The position numbers and the translations under genes were made by a program. The notes beneath the pieces are model-generated. The model was not told the DNA's origin. It ran no database searches and saw only the letters and a list, made by a program, of their open reading frames with translations. Shown piece by piece: positions 34,041-46,505 of a stretch of 64,000 bases of DNA (position 1 is its first letter; every line of letters begins with the position of its first letter). The stretch comes from Apodemus sylvaticus (Eukaryota; Chordata; Mammalia; Rodentia; Muridae), in contig NC_067488.1 in assembly GCF_947179515.1 (NCBI RefSeq), forward strand, positions 34,253,842-34,317,841, written 5' to 3'.

Positions 34041-34455
34041 TGAAATATTATTCAGTCATTTCAAACAATGAAATGATGACATTAGCAGCAAAATTGGAGA
34101 GCATCATATTAACTGAATTAAGTCAGACCAAGAAAGAATACAGCAAGGTCTTTCATATGTGGACGCTAAAGTCTCAATGTAAATGTCGATTGATGAGGTG
34201 CATGAAAGGGAAGGGAGAAAGAAGTGAACACTTTTGGTGTTCCGCAGCATGCTGTGCCAACAATAGTTCAAAATAGCCCAGCATATGATCCCTGAAGATC
34301 TACAAGAGGCTCTTGAAGGCCCCAAATATGAAGAAATGTTGACAAGGTGAGAGTACTAATCACTGTGGATTGCTCAAATTAAATACATGTGTTGAAATAT
34401 GAAACTTTAGCCCATGAATGAATATGATTTCTTCATATTAATTGAAAACAAAGAC
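34041..34455 (+). mobile_element. old L1 (L1M-type) ORF2 end and 3' UTR
   Basis: ATATTATTCAGTCATTTCAA, TTAAGTCAGACCAAGAAAGA and CTTTCATATGTGGACGC match the conserved end of L1 ORF2. TACATGTGTTGAAATATGAA and CCCATGAATGAATATGA match the old L1M 3' end. Heavily decayed, so a pre-rodent L1 is likely. Confidence 0.75.
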
Positions 34456-35149
34456 AAGAACATAACCATTTAGTCCCTTCTGTCTTCCTCTCACTGCCTG
34501 AATGATACCTATAAGAAATCCCCCACCTCAATGACCCCTGCTTTTACTCATCTGTACTGAGCTGGACTGCTCACATCTTCCTTGGAGTGGACAGTGATTA
34601 TCTGAAGCTTCCTGTATGATAGTCTGTATCAAGTGGTTCTGAAAAGCTGTATGCAGACAGATGGAAGTCAGCCGAGGAAGAGTTATCTCTCTCCATAGGC
34701 AGGCATACTGTGTGTTCCGGATGTGAGAAAAGATACACACTCTGCTTTGGAGGCTCAAAATCAGTTGTTCAACATGTTACTCGAATGAGTACTAAACATT
34801 TTATTGTTTCTATACCAGTGCTTCACTTTGATCTGATTTGACCACTATGCGTTTCTACCTCTCTCAGTTTAAATGCTGGTTCTCAGGGTTGAGAATTAGG
34901 TCATCTATTGCTAGATCCCACTTCTAGAGTTTCTAAATCAGCAAGTTGCAGGTGAAGTTCAAGAATAGGCATTCAAACAAATTCTCAGTCTTCCCAGGTG
35001 GGGCTTCTGCTATTATGTCAAGGGTAACATTCTGAGAATTGTTGTACTAAATACAGAAAGGAAGTTTCCGTACTTCCTTTCTGAACTTCAATTATAAATG
35101 GAAGTTTCATAATAGTCTCTGTATCTGTGGTTCCTGGTTGGAACCTGAG
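34456..35149. other. unassigned DNA with a 15-bp palindrome
   Basis: No named repeat. AGAAAGGAAGTTTCC and GTACTTCCTTTCT near 35056-35083 form a short imperfect inverted repeat. Confidence 0.45.
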
Positions 35150-35240
35150 TTACAAGATGGCAGGAACCTTGTCTATCTTACCATCCTAGAGTTCTCTGTG
35201 CCTAGCACAAATTAGCAACTCAATGACTGTGCACTGATGA
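35150..35240 (+). repeat. L2 LINE 3' end
   Basis: GGCAGGAACCTTGTCTATCT, CTCTGTGCCTAGCACAAATT and GCAACTCAATGACTGTGCAC follow the L2 3' terminus ('cagggaccttgtctgtt ... agtgcctggcacatagtaggcgctcaataaat'). Confidence 0.65.
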
Positions 35241-36110
35241 ATTAGACACAACACCTGTCCTTACTAATGGAACTTTTCTATCACACAGAGCATTTCACAG
35301 TGCTATGAGCAGTGGAATAGTGAGCATGGAATTCTATTGGGAGATGCATAGGCTACAATTACAAATTTTTAGAGATGAAAACTGTTCCATGGGCATCATG
35401 GAACCAATGTGTCTATTTCCTGAGATATGTGCCCTGAGTGGAAAACAAAAGATCAAACCAGGAATTGGACCTTTACTTGATTAACCAGAAGGGAGAGCCC
35501 GAGAAGTGCCTCTCTCTTCTAACCCTGAGTGGGAAATCAGTGCTCAGTGGTCACTGTGATTAGAACTGATGGCAGTAATGAGGCTTGTACACTATCTGTG
35601 GGGTTGCTAACCGCTCGGAATGCCCTGATTGCTCATCGACTTCTTCTGAACACATTGGAATGTAACTGGAGCTCTGATGAAGGGATGAGCTCAGAAATAA
35701 ATCAAATTTGTTACAGAAACATCTATATTTCATGTGCCTCCTTCTGCAGGGATGCCTCAGTAATTGGTTTAAAAATATCCATGACATCTGTTGATTCTTT
35801 TACTTTTGAGTCTTCAATTTTTGTCTGTTTTTGCAAAAGATTATGCTGCAGAGCAGAGAAGAATGACGACAGTGTTGCAGCAACTACAGTAAAATACCCT
35901 TTGTCCCTCCCACCATTATGGCTCAGGCCAATCCTCTTGCTAGTCTGAACTGATATAGAAGCACAGCACTTTTAAACCCCATGAGAAATGAACTGGGCTA
36001 TAAACAACCACATGTCATGTTGTTTGGATGTGACTGCTTACCGAGCACTAAAACAGGGTTTTATCATTTCAAGGTTTCATATGTGCCCCAGGAAAATTAC
36101 CTCCATTGAA
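35241..36110. other. unique DNA, possible conserved non-coding element at 35530-35960
   Basis: Repeat-free, complex sequence with CpGs near 35612, 35616 and 35637 and A/T-rich homeodomain-like cores. A 139-codon plus frame (35529-35948) crosses it; its composition and lack of any domain, splice signal or Kozak context argue against a gene. Confidence 0.35.
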
Positions 36111-36300
36111 ACACATAAGAAAATCCACTTTTGCCTTTAGGATTTTCAGCTGGAGATGTCACTCTGGAGAATACTCTGTTGCCTCAGTTAAATCAACTAA
36201 AAAATGGTCCCACAAAAATCATTGTGAGAATTCAGTGGAAAAATATGTGAAATATAAATAAGAACTATGTAAATGTAATTGATATTGCTATCATTACAAC
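36111..36300 (+). repeat. possible MIR SINE
   Basis: TTGCCTCAGTTAAATCAACT, TCATTGTGAGAATTCAGTGG and the ATTGATATTGCTATCATTAC end resemble a MIR 3' half. Confidence 0.45.
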
Positions 36301-36439
36301 ATAAGTATCTTTACATGCTATACATGATACACCCAAGGACACAGTAACCATAAGACATGTTAGGGAAATCCGTTTTAAGGAATTGCCCATACCTGACATG
36401 TGCCTTGAATTGCAACTATGTCTAATCCTTCACAGTTCC

Positions 36440-36600
36440 CTTCTATGCACTTATCATTCTTTCCTAGAACACTTTCTACCCACTAGGTCCTCACCCAAAT
36501 TCTCTTTCTCTAAAACAAAGCATAAGGGTCACTATCTAATAAACCTCCCTCAAGCTATCCCATCCAGAACCAGGGCTCCGCTTTGGTCCCTAAAGACCTG
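36440..36600 (+). repeat. possible L2 LINE fragment
   Basis: TTCCTAGAACACTTTCTACC and the following C/T-rich block with ACCTCCCTCAAGCTATCCC resemble the L2 3' region. Weak. Confidence 0.3.
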
Positions 36601-36837
36601 GGCTGCTGCCAGCCAATTTTATGCTGTAGGATCCCTGCTTGTTTACTTGTGTGTCTCTTCCTCTAGGTGGTGAGCATTGTTAGATGATAATCTGATAATA
36701 TTGAAGATCTGATCTTAAAGTAAGTATCCAATCAATAAGAAAAAACTATACAGCCCAAGATTCCAGGGAAAGATCTTTCCTCAAAACACAAGGTGTATGA
36801 CTCCTGATGAATGGCACCTGAAGATTACTTCTCATCT

Positions 36838-36840
<3 letters not shown>

Positions 36841-36883
<43 letters not shown>
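36841..36883. repeat. (CA)n microsatellite
   Basis: 21 CA units. Confidence 0.97.
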
Positions 36884-36885
<2 letters not shown>

Positions 36886-38040
36886 TCTCACAGATAAATA
36901 TACACATGGACACATACACTGTATGTAATAATGTCATGTTGCACAAATAGTACAAAATGTAAAATGTCATTTTATCACGTATAAAATGTATCTATCTCAT
37001 TTGAGCTATATTAGAGTGCACATATAGAATGCTTATGTCAAAGCAAAACTCTATATAAAATGTAGCTGACCAATCATTTGAAGCGTCATATTTCCCACTG
37101 ATAATATTTTTTAATTATCAAATAATCTGAATGAGCAATGGGACTATGTCTTTGCTTTCACCTTTTCTCTCTTCCTGCTGACTGTCTTCTAATGAATGAG
37201 TGAGCAATCTGGGCGTGTGGAGTGAATTTCCTCAAAATTGTCTTCATATACAATTCCTCTAAGGAAATTAAAAAGAAGGAACGGATGGCTTTACCTCAAT
37301 CTCTGTGAGTCACTTTATGTTGATGTACAGAATATCTGAGATGAATTACATAAGAAAGGATTTTTTTAGCTCATAGTTTCAGAGAGTTCAGCCCATAGAC
37401 AGTTGATTCTTTTGGTGGACCTGGGCCTGTGGGATTGTAGAACTTCTTGCAGAAGAGCATGGCAAAGTTGTTCACCTCGTGGAAGCAGAGAAAAAGATGA
37501 GTACCACAAATGAGAGATACTCTTCAATGGACACCTCAGTGAGGTACTTTCCTCCAACTAAGCCGAATTTCCCAATAATCTGTTCAACTATGAATTTATC
37601 AATGAATTAATCCATTGATGAAGTCATAGCTTTAATGATTCAACTACCTCTTGACTTATCAACTAGCAACTAAACTTTATCATGAGCCTATGAGTACATT
37701 TTTAGATTCAAATCATAACATACTCAGAGAGTCAGGTCATGAAAATTTCGAGGACTAAGGCCCTTCCCAGAGGATTCAAATGTCCGCCATCATATGAGAA
37801 ATGCTGAGTAGAAGATGGGCAAGATCAATTATATGGAATGACAGGAATCGTTTATAAATGGGATTTCTCTTTTAATTGAAAAGCCCAAATAGCTGAATAT
37901 TCTCTCTGTGATAAACAAGTGAAATTCAAAGCTTCTGAATACTCAAGTTAATCATGCTCTCTGAGTGCACTTCATATAGAGTGAGGTTAACAATACTTCT
38001 TAAGCTGTCTATAATAGCAATAGAGTAAAGAATATGAAAT
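36884..38040. other. unassigned AT-rich DNA, no gene seen
   Basis: No named repeat. The 37070-37130 part (TAATATTTTTTAATTATCAA) is a dense A/T block. Confidence 0.5.
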
Positions 38041-38240
38041 ACGCTTTACCAGAATCTCAGGTCTGAGTCCTCTATATTTATTTCAGTTGAGCTTTACAGC
38101 ATCATTGAGGGATAGGAAGAAACTGTTATACTTGCATTTATGGGGGGGGGGGTGTCACAGTTTCACTAAGGAGACATTATCTATGTAAGCCACAGAATTA
38201 AGGGTAAAAAACAGATTGCTTAAGGTCCAAATCCTGCAGC
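38041..38240 (-). repeat. possible MIR SINE with a G11 run
   Basis: CAGCATCATTGAGGGATAGG, GTTTCACTAAGGAGACATTA and TTGCTTAAGGTCCAAATCC follow a reverse MIR order. A G11 mononucleotide run sits inside at 38142-38152. Confidence 0.4.
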
Positions 38241-38340
38241 CTTTTTCTCTGTGTTGTTGGAATAGCTTTGAGGATATCACCAAAATATAGAACACCAAGT
38301 AAAGGTTCACTGAGCACCAATTGGAGCCCTTCTTTAAGCT

Positions 38341-38976
38341 TACCTGTGTAAGGTTACCCCATTGTTCTAGGGGTTGCTATCCAATCCACATTCTTAAAAA
38401 TGTCAGGCTAAAAAAAACAGGTATAGAGCTATCAGTAATTGAATAATCCAGAAACAGTGACTAATTCAAGCCAGCATTAGCATAACCTTAGCCAAGAGCT
38501 CTCTCTCAGTCAAGCACCAGGCCAGGTACCAGCAGTCAACAATGGTGGGCAGTACTAGTCCCTTAGTTAATACACCTCCCAATTCTACCAAGGGCTGCAG
38601 GGTAATCAACGCAAGCAAGTAAATGGACCCTAAAGCAAAAACAGAAACAGCCTTGACTATAAAGATAGATAAAATATAAAAGAAGACTAGAAATCTGTCT
38701 TTATCTTACAGGAACATCATTATGAATATTGTTATGAAAGCAAATACTTTATGCATAGTGATTGGAGCAAGCAAAGAACCAGGATAAAAGGAAGCTGATT
38801 TGTTAGGTAAAAGGATTGTCTGCAAAGGTTTTCATTTTGTTAAAGAGTCCCTGATGTTATTTGTATAATAAATGAGAAAAGTATACTAATTTCAAGTTAT
38901 AAAAGAGCCATTAAAAATTGTCAAGATAAGTTGTAGTCTGTATTTCGATGAGAAACAAGAAGCATAAAAAATGGTT
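38341..38976. other. unassigned DNA, no gene seen
   Basis: No named repeat. An A15 run follows at 38977-38991. Confidence 0.5.
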
Positions 38977-39092
38977 AAAAAAAAAAAAAAAGCAGCCACA
39001 CAAACTCAAAAGCATTTCATTCCTGCATCCCTTTCCCCAGCTCTCCTCTCATTATCAAAAACCTCAGAAATTACATATACCATTACTGAAAT

Positions 39093-39095
<3 letters not shown>

Positions 39096-39140
<45 letters not shown>
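39096..39140. repeat. (CA)n microsatellite
   Basis: 22 CA units. Two overlapping frames that read (TH)n across it are artefacts. Confidence 0.97.
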
Positions 39141-39142
<2 letters not shown>

Positions 39143-39154
39143 CTTCATGTAGCT

Positions 39155-39300
39155 ACATATGTACACATAGGTATATATAGTACATAATACATATAATATA
39201 TACTATTATGCATATATACTTGCCTCATGTAGCTATAGCACATAACTATTGCCATATATATGCATATATAGCTATATATATACATATACTCATATTCTTA
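39155..39300. repeat. AT-rich (TATA/CATA) low-complexity tract
   Basis: Runs such as TATATATGCATATATAGC and TATATATATACATATAC, partly self-complementary. Confidence 0.85.
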
Positions 39301-40892
39301 GGAGAGTTTTATCATGATTATTCCAGGTGAACTAAAATATCTATAGACACTTTAATGGCACCATAACACCCCATATATTTCAATATAATGCATGCCCTAT
39401 TTTGAAACTTAGAGGCAATTATACTTGCTTATTACAATAAACAGTAATGAAATGGGTAATTGATTTTTCCATAGAGGAGAAGTATTAAGATGTAAAAGTA
39501 CTTTACGTAATCACATGGTTTGAATATATGTTACAAGTTTCTTTTTCCAAAATCCTTGAGTTTATGTGCCCAGCAAGTGTTATATTTAATCTCTAATATT
39601 CTGTGCAACAAACATTAACTATTTTTAATTGGTTAGCTGAAATATTTCTTATGAGTTCATCAAACAGAAGTCTGCCATTTTCTGATTTTCATTTGTATTA
39701 CTTTATTAAACATATGCTTATGTTTTATTGTATAAGTGAAATTTAATGAGTCAATGTATTATACCCACTATTAAATTGCTAAGTATAAAATCAATTGCAC
39801 TGATTCAGAGCAAGGTATTTGGAGACAAAGATGTGAACTTCACTGGTGAGAAGGATGTTTAGAGCACATGCATGTCTATATAGGAAGGGGTGCTACTGAA
39901 AGTTTATTTCTAAAGGAGCTGGTTTTGTTCAGCTAGCCCCATCAGAGCTGGACAATTACATGCCAACCTATGTATAAGCAGGTTCTTCAGATTAGGATGA
40001 CTGATAGCTAGAAGAAGGGAAAAATGTCAAGAGCTAAGCCAAGTTCATGGTTATGTATTACACACTGCTCATGGGGAGGAAAAAAGCAGTGGATGGAAGT
40101 TGTGTCCATGGCTGTGTCCCCAGTGAAGAATCTCATCTTGTAAAAGTAAATAAGGGAAAACTAGGCTTCTTGATGATTGACATGGTGGAAAGTTACTTGG
40201 CTTCCCCATGGAAGTGTCTTCCCTAATCACTGCATTATCTAGACCCTGCATAATGAGGACATTGGATATTTTCTGGGGCATGAGTTTGTCTAAGATTTGA
40301 ATGGTGGGAATGGAATGGTAGATTTTTCTAAAGCCTTTTTTTTTGCCGTGGTCATCATTCTGAGCAAGTCTGAGTTCTCTTTTCTGGTGGTTTCATGACC
40401 ATTACAGGTAGCATAGGCTTCAAGCCAGTATTATTTCAGAAAGTGTCTCAATTTAGCATATACCTTGACTTAGAAAAGATCATGTGGTTCTAAAACAGAA
40501 GCTTCTCCTGCTTCCCCTTTCAGAGGACTTCAGATCAGAAAAATAAAAAGGCCAGTAGCTCCTGGGGTGACCCAGTTTCTCAAGGTGATCCTGAGAGGTC
40601 AGTCACGAGACAGCTCCTCAGCCTCCTGAATGCTTATGAAAGCCATTTAGTAACTACATTTGATACATTTCTGCTTTAACAATCTAGAATGAATTCTGAC
40701 CTTTACAAAACTACACTCTACCCATTGATGCCCTAGGCATCTGTCATCATTATTAGTTACCTTCAATTACAGTGTAAGGTCTGCTACAAAATCTTTATTA
40801 TATGATGTGTTATTTATGCAGAATGTATTATTTTATGTACTTGTCACAGGATTTGCTATGAGATTTGAAAGTAGGTGTGTAGCTGTGAGGGA
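39301..40892. other. unassigned AT-rich DNA, no gene seen
   Basis: About 1.6 kb without a recognised repeat or credible frame. Confidence 0.5.
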
Positions 40893-41722
40893 GGGGGAAC
40901 TGGGGTTGGCCACTAGAACGTCCCAGATGCCAGGGACCCAAGAGGTTCCCAGGACCCCACAGGAATTACATTTGCTGAAAAAACCAACAAAGGGGAGATA
41001 GAACTTGTAGAGACCATATCCAGTGGATAGGCAGTGTCCCCAGTTGAGGAATGGGGCCACCCACCTACCTCAAAAATATTAATCCAAAATTTTTCCTGTC
41101 AAAAGGAAATGCAGGGACAAAGAGTAGAGCAGAAACTGAAGGAGAGGCCACCTAGAGAATAGGGATCCATCCCATCTGCTGACACCAAACACAGACATTA
41201 TTGCTGATGCTAAGAAATGCTTACTGACAGGAGCCTGGTATAGCTGTCCCCTGAGAAGCTCTGCCAGAGCCAGACCAATACACAATGTAGATATACACTG
41301 CTAAACATTAAACTAAGTGTGGGGACCCCAATGGAAAAACAAGGACTGTTGGAGCTGAAGGGATTTGCAACCTCATAGGAAGAACAATATCAACCAATGA
41401 GATCCCCCCCCAATGCTCCCAGGGATTAAATCATCAACTAGAGAGTACACAGGGGTTACCCATGGCTCCAGCTGGATATGTAGCAGAGGATTGCCTTATC
41501 TGGCATCATTGGGAAGGTATACCCTTGGCCCTGTGGAGGCTTGATGACCCAAGATAGGGGAACACTAGGCTACTGAGGCAGGAGTGAGTGGGCAAGAGGG
41601 GGAGCACCCTCATAGAGGCAGGGGCAAGGGAGGAGGAGATATGGGGCTTGTGGAGGAGAAACTGAAAATGGGGATAGCATTACAAATGTAAATAAATAAA
41701 ATAGCCAATAAAAAAGATTCAA
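40893..41722 (+). mobile_element. L1 3' UTR with poly(A), 0.83 kb
   Basis: Plus-strand murid L1 3' UTR: CCCAGATGCCAGGGACCCAA, ACCATATCCAGTGGATAGGC, GAAATGCAGGGACAAAGAGT, ACCCATGGCTCCAGCTGGAT and the end AATGTAAATAAATAAAATAG with AATAAAAAAG. 5'-truncated within or just before the 3' UTR. Frames inside are not genes. Confidence 0.9.
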
Positions 41723-42197
41723 ATTTCTTCTGTTACTGAGGCATGAAGAAGTCCATTGCATGTTCAGTACCTAATACATATTAAAATGCAGTGATTGAAT
41801 TAAAATATACATCAGCCATACTACCATCTCTTTGTCGAACACTAATAGTTATTAATATAGTTAGCTTATTTTCATACCACAGCATTTAGTTTTTTCTATG
41901 TATCTAGATATGACCAGATTTCCCCTGAAATATATTTAGTTTTATTTTCAAATATCTCTCACCAAATACATGCTGATGTTCAAGCCAATCATCTTCCCAA
42001 GTCAATTCTCAGTCTCAACATGAAAGATCGTGTGACTCTCTCACCAAATCTATTGAAAGGTAGCAAAGACTAAATATGATAAAAGGACAGAATCAAGCCA
42101 TGAGGATGGTGGTTTGGGGACTGGAGAAGTTAAAATTACAGTATTAACCACATAACAGTGAGGAAAAGTAGAGAACCCAAGCACACAGATTATTGTC
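41723..42197. other. unassigned DNA, no gene seen
   Basis: No named repeat. A 186-codon minus frame (42050-42610) runs from here across the neighbouring SINE and is judged spurious. Confidence 0.5.
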
Positions 42198-42440
42198 CAG
42201 TGGACATGACAGCCTGCCTGTAATCCCAGTGCTCCAGAGACAGTATAACTGAATCCAAGAACAAACTGGGTAGAGTAGACAAATCCGCACACCCCGAGCT
42301 CAAGTAAGAGAACCTGGCTCAATATATAAAGTTGAGAAAAGAAGTGAGAACTGTATCTGACATCACCCTCTGCCTCCACATACACATGTCCACACACATA
42401 CATATGTGCCAATATGCATGAAAGCATACATGCATACATG
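42198..42440 (+). mobile_element. B4-type SINE
   Basis: A B1-like part (CTGTAATCCCAGTGCTCCAG) is followed by ACCTGGCTCAATATATAAAG TTGAGA, TCACCCTCTGCCTCCACATA and a CA/CATA-rich tail, the usual B4 3' half. Confidence 0.75.
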
Positions 42441-42888
42441 TTGTGTTTAGGTTTTGCTCTACCCACCTGAGTTTTTGCTCCTGGATTGGCCATGCTACCA
42501 GCCCCCACCTGTCTTCCCTTGAAACTTCCCTTAGACAAAAACACAATTGTCTTTAATTTGCCTTCTTGGCACAATTGCTGGATGCTATTATCCCTCACCT
42601 GGAAAAGCATGCCCTTATCAAATTCTTATCTCTGCTTCTCCCACCTGCCCTAAACTTCAGGTGCTAAACACCCCTGACCACTCAGCTGTAGTAGCAAGCT
42701 GTGAGGCCACTCCCTTTTGAGATCTCACATGATTGCCCAGTTCTCCTATCTCCAAAGCATGGTGAACTCTGCTGTTCTTCCTTAAGTCTCTTCGCCTGCC
42801 TCCAGGGATCCAGAAGTCCCACCTGTCCCTTCCACTCAGCAATTACTGACAGATCAAGAACCAACTAGGGAACAGGACCTTAGCATCA
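42441..42888. other. unassigned, possibly LTR-type repeat
   Basis: The block with CTCTTCGCCTGCCTCCAGGG, CAGAAGTCCCACCTGTCCC and GATCAAGAACCAACTAGGGA recalls a rodent interspersed repeat I cannot name. The two minus frames at 42657-42864 overlap each other and are unsupported. Confidence 0.35.
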
Positions 42889-42980
42889 ATACATATATGC
42901 ATACATACATATATACATACATACATACAAACATACATACACACATACATATACACATTATACATTCATACACATATTTT
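42889..42980. repeat. (CATA)n simple repeat
   Basis: CATA tetramers with TATG and CACA variants. Confidence 0.9.
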
Positions 42981-43104
42981 AAAGGCCACTCTATTTGAGA
43001 TATGCACATCTATGCTCTTAAGTGAGCCTTTGTCTTAAGTTTCACCCCTTGCTTGAAATGCATATTAAGATCTTGGCATAGACTCAATTGTGTTTCATAA
43101 AAGA

Positions 43105-43300
43105 AAATAAGGCCAGTGCTATAATTTGTATCTGAAGTGCTACCCCAACCACATGTTAATGTGTCCTCTATTCTTTCATTAAGGTGATAGAAATTTTGAG
43201 GAGAAAAGTGTAGTGGGAGATCTAAGTTCCTGGGGGTTGTCCTGGAAGATGTCTGTAGTAGGCTGGTTTCTTTCTCCACTACATTCCATCCAGAGGGAGA
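43105..43300 (+). repeat. old interspersed repeat (class unsure)
   Basis: TATAATTTGTATCTGAAGTG, ATTAAGGTGATAGAAATTTT and GTAGTGGGAGATCTAAG resemble a mammalian repeat of the 'tgatttgtatctgaaatgtcccc' kind. Family not assigned. Confidence 0.4.
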
Positions 43301-43409
43301 ATGGCTTCACATGCACTGGTGATGTCCCTTCACAGAGTGAGTCCAAAGTAACAGCCAACCAACTGTTGTAGGCTGTTTGCTCTGAATTGAAATATTTCTT
43401 TTAAGAGGA

Positions 43410-44985
43410 AAGTGGAGGTTTCAGAGACTAAACAAAAGGTCACATGCCTGGAAAAGTAGAAACATAGAATATTCTCAATGGCCCCTCTGTAGGCGTATAG
43501 AAAGGGGAAGAAACTGAACCCTGCAGAAAGCTGTCAAGCTGCTTGAGAGTTGTACATGGAGCTTCAATGTAGCAGCCTTTCAGTGAACAAGGATAGACTT
43601 TTCAGACATGCACCTGCTTTTTAGCCATAACCATTACAATATTATAATTATAATTATAATCCCAATAAAAACTCACTGGTTCATCAACTCTGGTGCAACT
43701 ATTATTTTGCTCTATTGGGGATTTCCTTTCTGCAGTGAGTAGCCACTTATGTGTTGTGTCTCCCCAGAAATTACCTGCTACTTGATACCACCTATGACTG
43801 CATCTTCCAAACTGTGAGTCTGAGTGAATCTTTCATCTTTAGAAGCTGATTGGCTTAGGGCTCTTCTGCAGAAATAAAAGACAACTAACTCTGCTAAGGT
43901 AGTGGGAAGGGAGTGTGGAGAAAATGGAGTAGCCCTGTTGTGGAAAGAAGTCTTCTTTTGGGTTAGTACTATTTATATTCTTAAGTTCTCCACATTTCAC
44001 AGGGATGAGGATACTGGGAGCTACCTTTGCACCAGAGTTATTTCAATAATTTTGAAAATAGACTAAAAAGGGAAAAAGTCAAAGTCCCTATTATTGCTTC
44101 CATAAATCCGCCAGATATATTCATGGACCTCAACAGATAAAAGCATATAGGTAAACTCTTGGGGTTTCTCTAACACTGAGCTTGCTTAAAATGTGACAAT
44201 CAAATATAATCACTGTTGGTGGTTCCCTGAAGTGCTTAAGCATCCAACAGATAGCAGGGGGAAAAAATCTGCCAGCAACTTGGCCTGGCTTTTACTCTTC
44301 CACCAGCACCTTCAACCATCCTACATCATAAATGTGCTTCATTAAAGATACTGCTTGCCTGAAACACAATATCTGTTTTCCTAGTGGACACATTAGTGAT
44401 TTCATCCCTACAATACCACCAGAGCGACTGGTCCAAGTTCTGCTCACACCCTTCCTCTGAGGCTTTTTCTCCAATAATCAGAAAGGAGGGTTAGAATTGG
44501 ATAAATATGAAGTTCTCCAACTATAGCAAAGAAAAAGGTCACTCTAGAAATCCCTCTGTCTCTCCTTTTTACTCTTCCTTCCCCTCCCTCAATCCTCTGC
44601 AAAAAGGCATTTTATTTATTGAGCAGGTTCCATACTGACAATTTTTACTGGTAAAATTGTGTTGAGAAACATGAAAGAGAGGTGAATCAGATACACTCAG
44701 AAGCTCCGGTTCACACAGATACCACTTTCGAGAAATTGACTTAATGCCCAAAACCATTTCAGTTAATGGATACATGTCCACTACCATCTGCCACTGAAAG
44801 GAAATATCTTTTACTGGACTTATTCTTAACTGACTTCTGAAAAACCTTCCCAGGCCCAAGAAGAATATGTGAGAAAGTAGAGAGTCTTGTGTGGCTCATA
44901 ACTCTTCCTTTCTTTACTGGCAGAATTAGCATATAGGAAAAACAGAACTCATGTCTTTCCTAGACCTGAGGCCTTCAAGACTTGA
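43410..44985. other. unassigned DNA, no gene seen
   Basis: No named repeat. Short (TAATTA)n at 43640-43660. Minus frames at 44292-44474 and 44569-44859 are unsupported. Confidence 0.5.
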
Positions 44986-44989
44986 GAAC

Positions 44990-45360
44990 ACTCTCCAATA
45001 GCATGGGCTGCCAGAGCAAAATACCACAGCCTGTTTGCTTTCAACAACTGATGTTTTCTGAGGTTGGGAGGCTGAAAGATCCAAAGTCAAGGTTCAAATA
45101 AAGCTTGTTCCAAACAAGGGTCCTCTTCCTACCATGGACTTGTTGTCTTCTGTAAAAAATTTCTGCCTAGTAGAAAATTAGTTCTGGTCATTCCTACTCT
45201 TCTTATAAAGATACTGATCTCATGTTGATGGCCCCACCCTCATAACTATATGTAAACTGCATTACTCCAAAGGTTCATCTCTAAATCCAGTCATTCTGGT
45301 CATTAGGCAGGCCTTTGTATTATGAGTTTGAGAAGGATGTACATATTCAATCTAAGATCC
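44990..45360 (-). mobile_element. MLT1 LTR (MaLR)
   Basis: Reverse MLT1 order: GGGCTGCCAGAGCAAAATAC CACAG, GCCTGTTTGC, TCTTCTTATAAAGATACTGA, GGCCCCACCCTCATAACTAT and CATCTCTAAATCCAGTCATT. A non-coding ancient endogenous-retrovirus-like LTR of mammals. Confidence 0.75.
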
Positions 45361-45499
45361 TGCTGTCTCCTTTCTGATTGTGTCATCCCTTTGAGTTGCT
45401 CAGAGACATTGTTCTTGAGCTAACTTCCCTTTTCTAAGTCCACTGCTAAGTACACTTTTGACACCCTCTCCTATGGAAAAACTGCTTATTATGTGTGAT

Positions 45500-45630
45500 G
45501 TTTATACAGCTTCCTCAGTAGACTAAACACCACATAGCATGGAAGCAAGAACTCTGTTTTGCCAGGGTTGTAGCCCATACAATAGGACATGGTTGAGCTT
45601 ATTACATCTGGATCTTGAGTGACTGAACAT
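45500..45630 (+). repeat. L2 LINE 3' end
   Basis: GTAGACTAAACACCACATAG, AAGCAAGAACTCTGTTTTGC and TACAATAGGACATGGTTGAG parallel the L2 3' terminus. Confidence 0.5.
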
Positions 45631-46274
45631 CCCTAAGCCAGGATTTCCTCAACAATAGCTACTGTGAGTTTCCATGGTAAAGAGATGCATAATGCATAGA
45701 TATAATTCATTAGTCTTTGAAAGGGGTAACCTGCAAAGGGAACAAGTTAGGCTTTGAAGAACTATCAAGCTACTTTATGACAGTGGCTTACTACTGTGAC
45801 CTCCATGACATTCTGACATCTCTGAGGTACCACTAATTATTCATATGAAATGGAAATGTTAGCTGTTTAATTCACAGCACCATCATTAAGATTATATAAA
45901 ATACCTCAAATCAATACCTAGTCCATAGAAAGGGTATATGAATGTGTGTTCTTGCCTATCACACTGGACAGTTGTGTAAGCTGGTATTCGTGCCAGAAGA
46001 GAACTGTGGCTTTTCCTCGCCTCATATGGTGAATGTTGTCTCTTATAAATAGCTGTCAGCATTCCCATTTCTGCCACCACTAGCTATGCAGAGGCTTCAT
46101 CAGAGAAAGGAAACAAAATGACTTAGCCTCATCACCTCCATTAATCTGCTCTGTCAGTCAGAACACCAGCACTGCCAGGACCAGGAAGTGCCTCATGGGC
46201 TGGTGCCAGCCACAAAGCTTTGCCCAACAGTGATAGAGCCTAAGGAGCTCTTACACATGAAGCAAAGAGTATTC
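45631..46274. other. unassigned DNA, no gene seen
   Basis: No named repeat. Confidence 0.5.
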
Positions 46275-46505
46275 AAAAACAAAACTCCAAGAAGGTGGCT
46301 GGAAAGATGGCTCAGTGGATAAAACGACTGACTACTCTTCCAAAGGATCCAGGTTCAATTCCCAGCACCCACATGGCAGCTCAGGTCTGTATCTCCAGTT
46401 TCAGAGCTATGATGTCCGCTTTTGACCTTTGTAGGCACCAGGCATACAAGTGGTACACAAATATACTTCAGGCAAAACTTATGCATATTAAAAAAACAAA
46501 GATCC
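46275..46505 (+). mobile_element. B3 SINE with target-site duplication
   Basis: The head GGTGGCTGGAAAGATGGCTC starts at about 46295, with a tRNA-like B-box region (GGTTCAATTCCCAGCACCC), then the B3 body CACCAGGCATACAAGTGGTA and an A-rich end. AAAAACAAAACTCC (46275-46288) and AAAAACAAAGATCC (46492-46505) form a 14-bp duplication with two mismatches. Confidence 0.85.

Noticed and set aside
35056..35083. short palindrome AGAAAGGAAGTTTCC / GTACTTCCTTTCT as a regulatory hairpin
   Set aside because: Too short and isolated. No transcript or motif context supports a function.
35529..35948. 139-codon open frame on the plus strand
   Set aside because: No domain, low-complexity-free but cysteine-scattered composition, no splice or promoter context. 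In a 64-kb window one or two frames of this length are expected by chance.
40893..41722. several 60-75 codon frames on both strands
   Set aside because: They lie wholly within L1 3' UTR and are shared with other L1 copies in the window.
42050..42610. 186-codon open frame on the minus strand
   Set aside because: It runs antisense through a B4 SINE and its CA-rich tail, so its length comes from repeat composition.
46295..46370. tRNA-like A and B boxes (also at 21027 and 50065)
   Set aside because: These are the tRNA-derived heads of B2/B3 SINEs followed by SINE bodies and A-rich tails, not tRNA genes.
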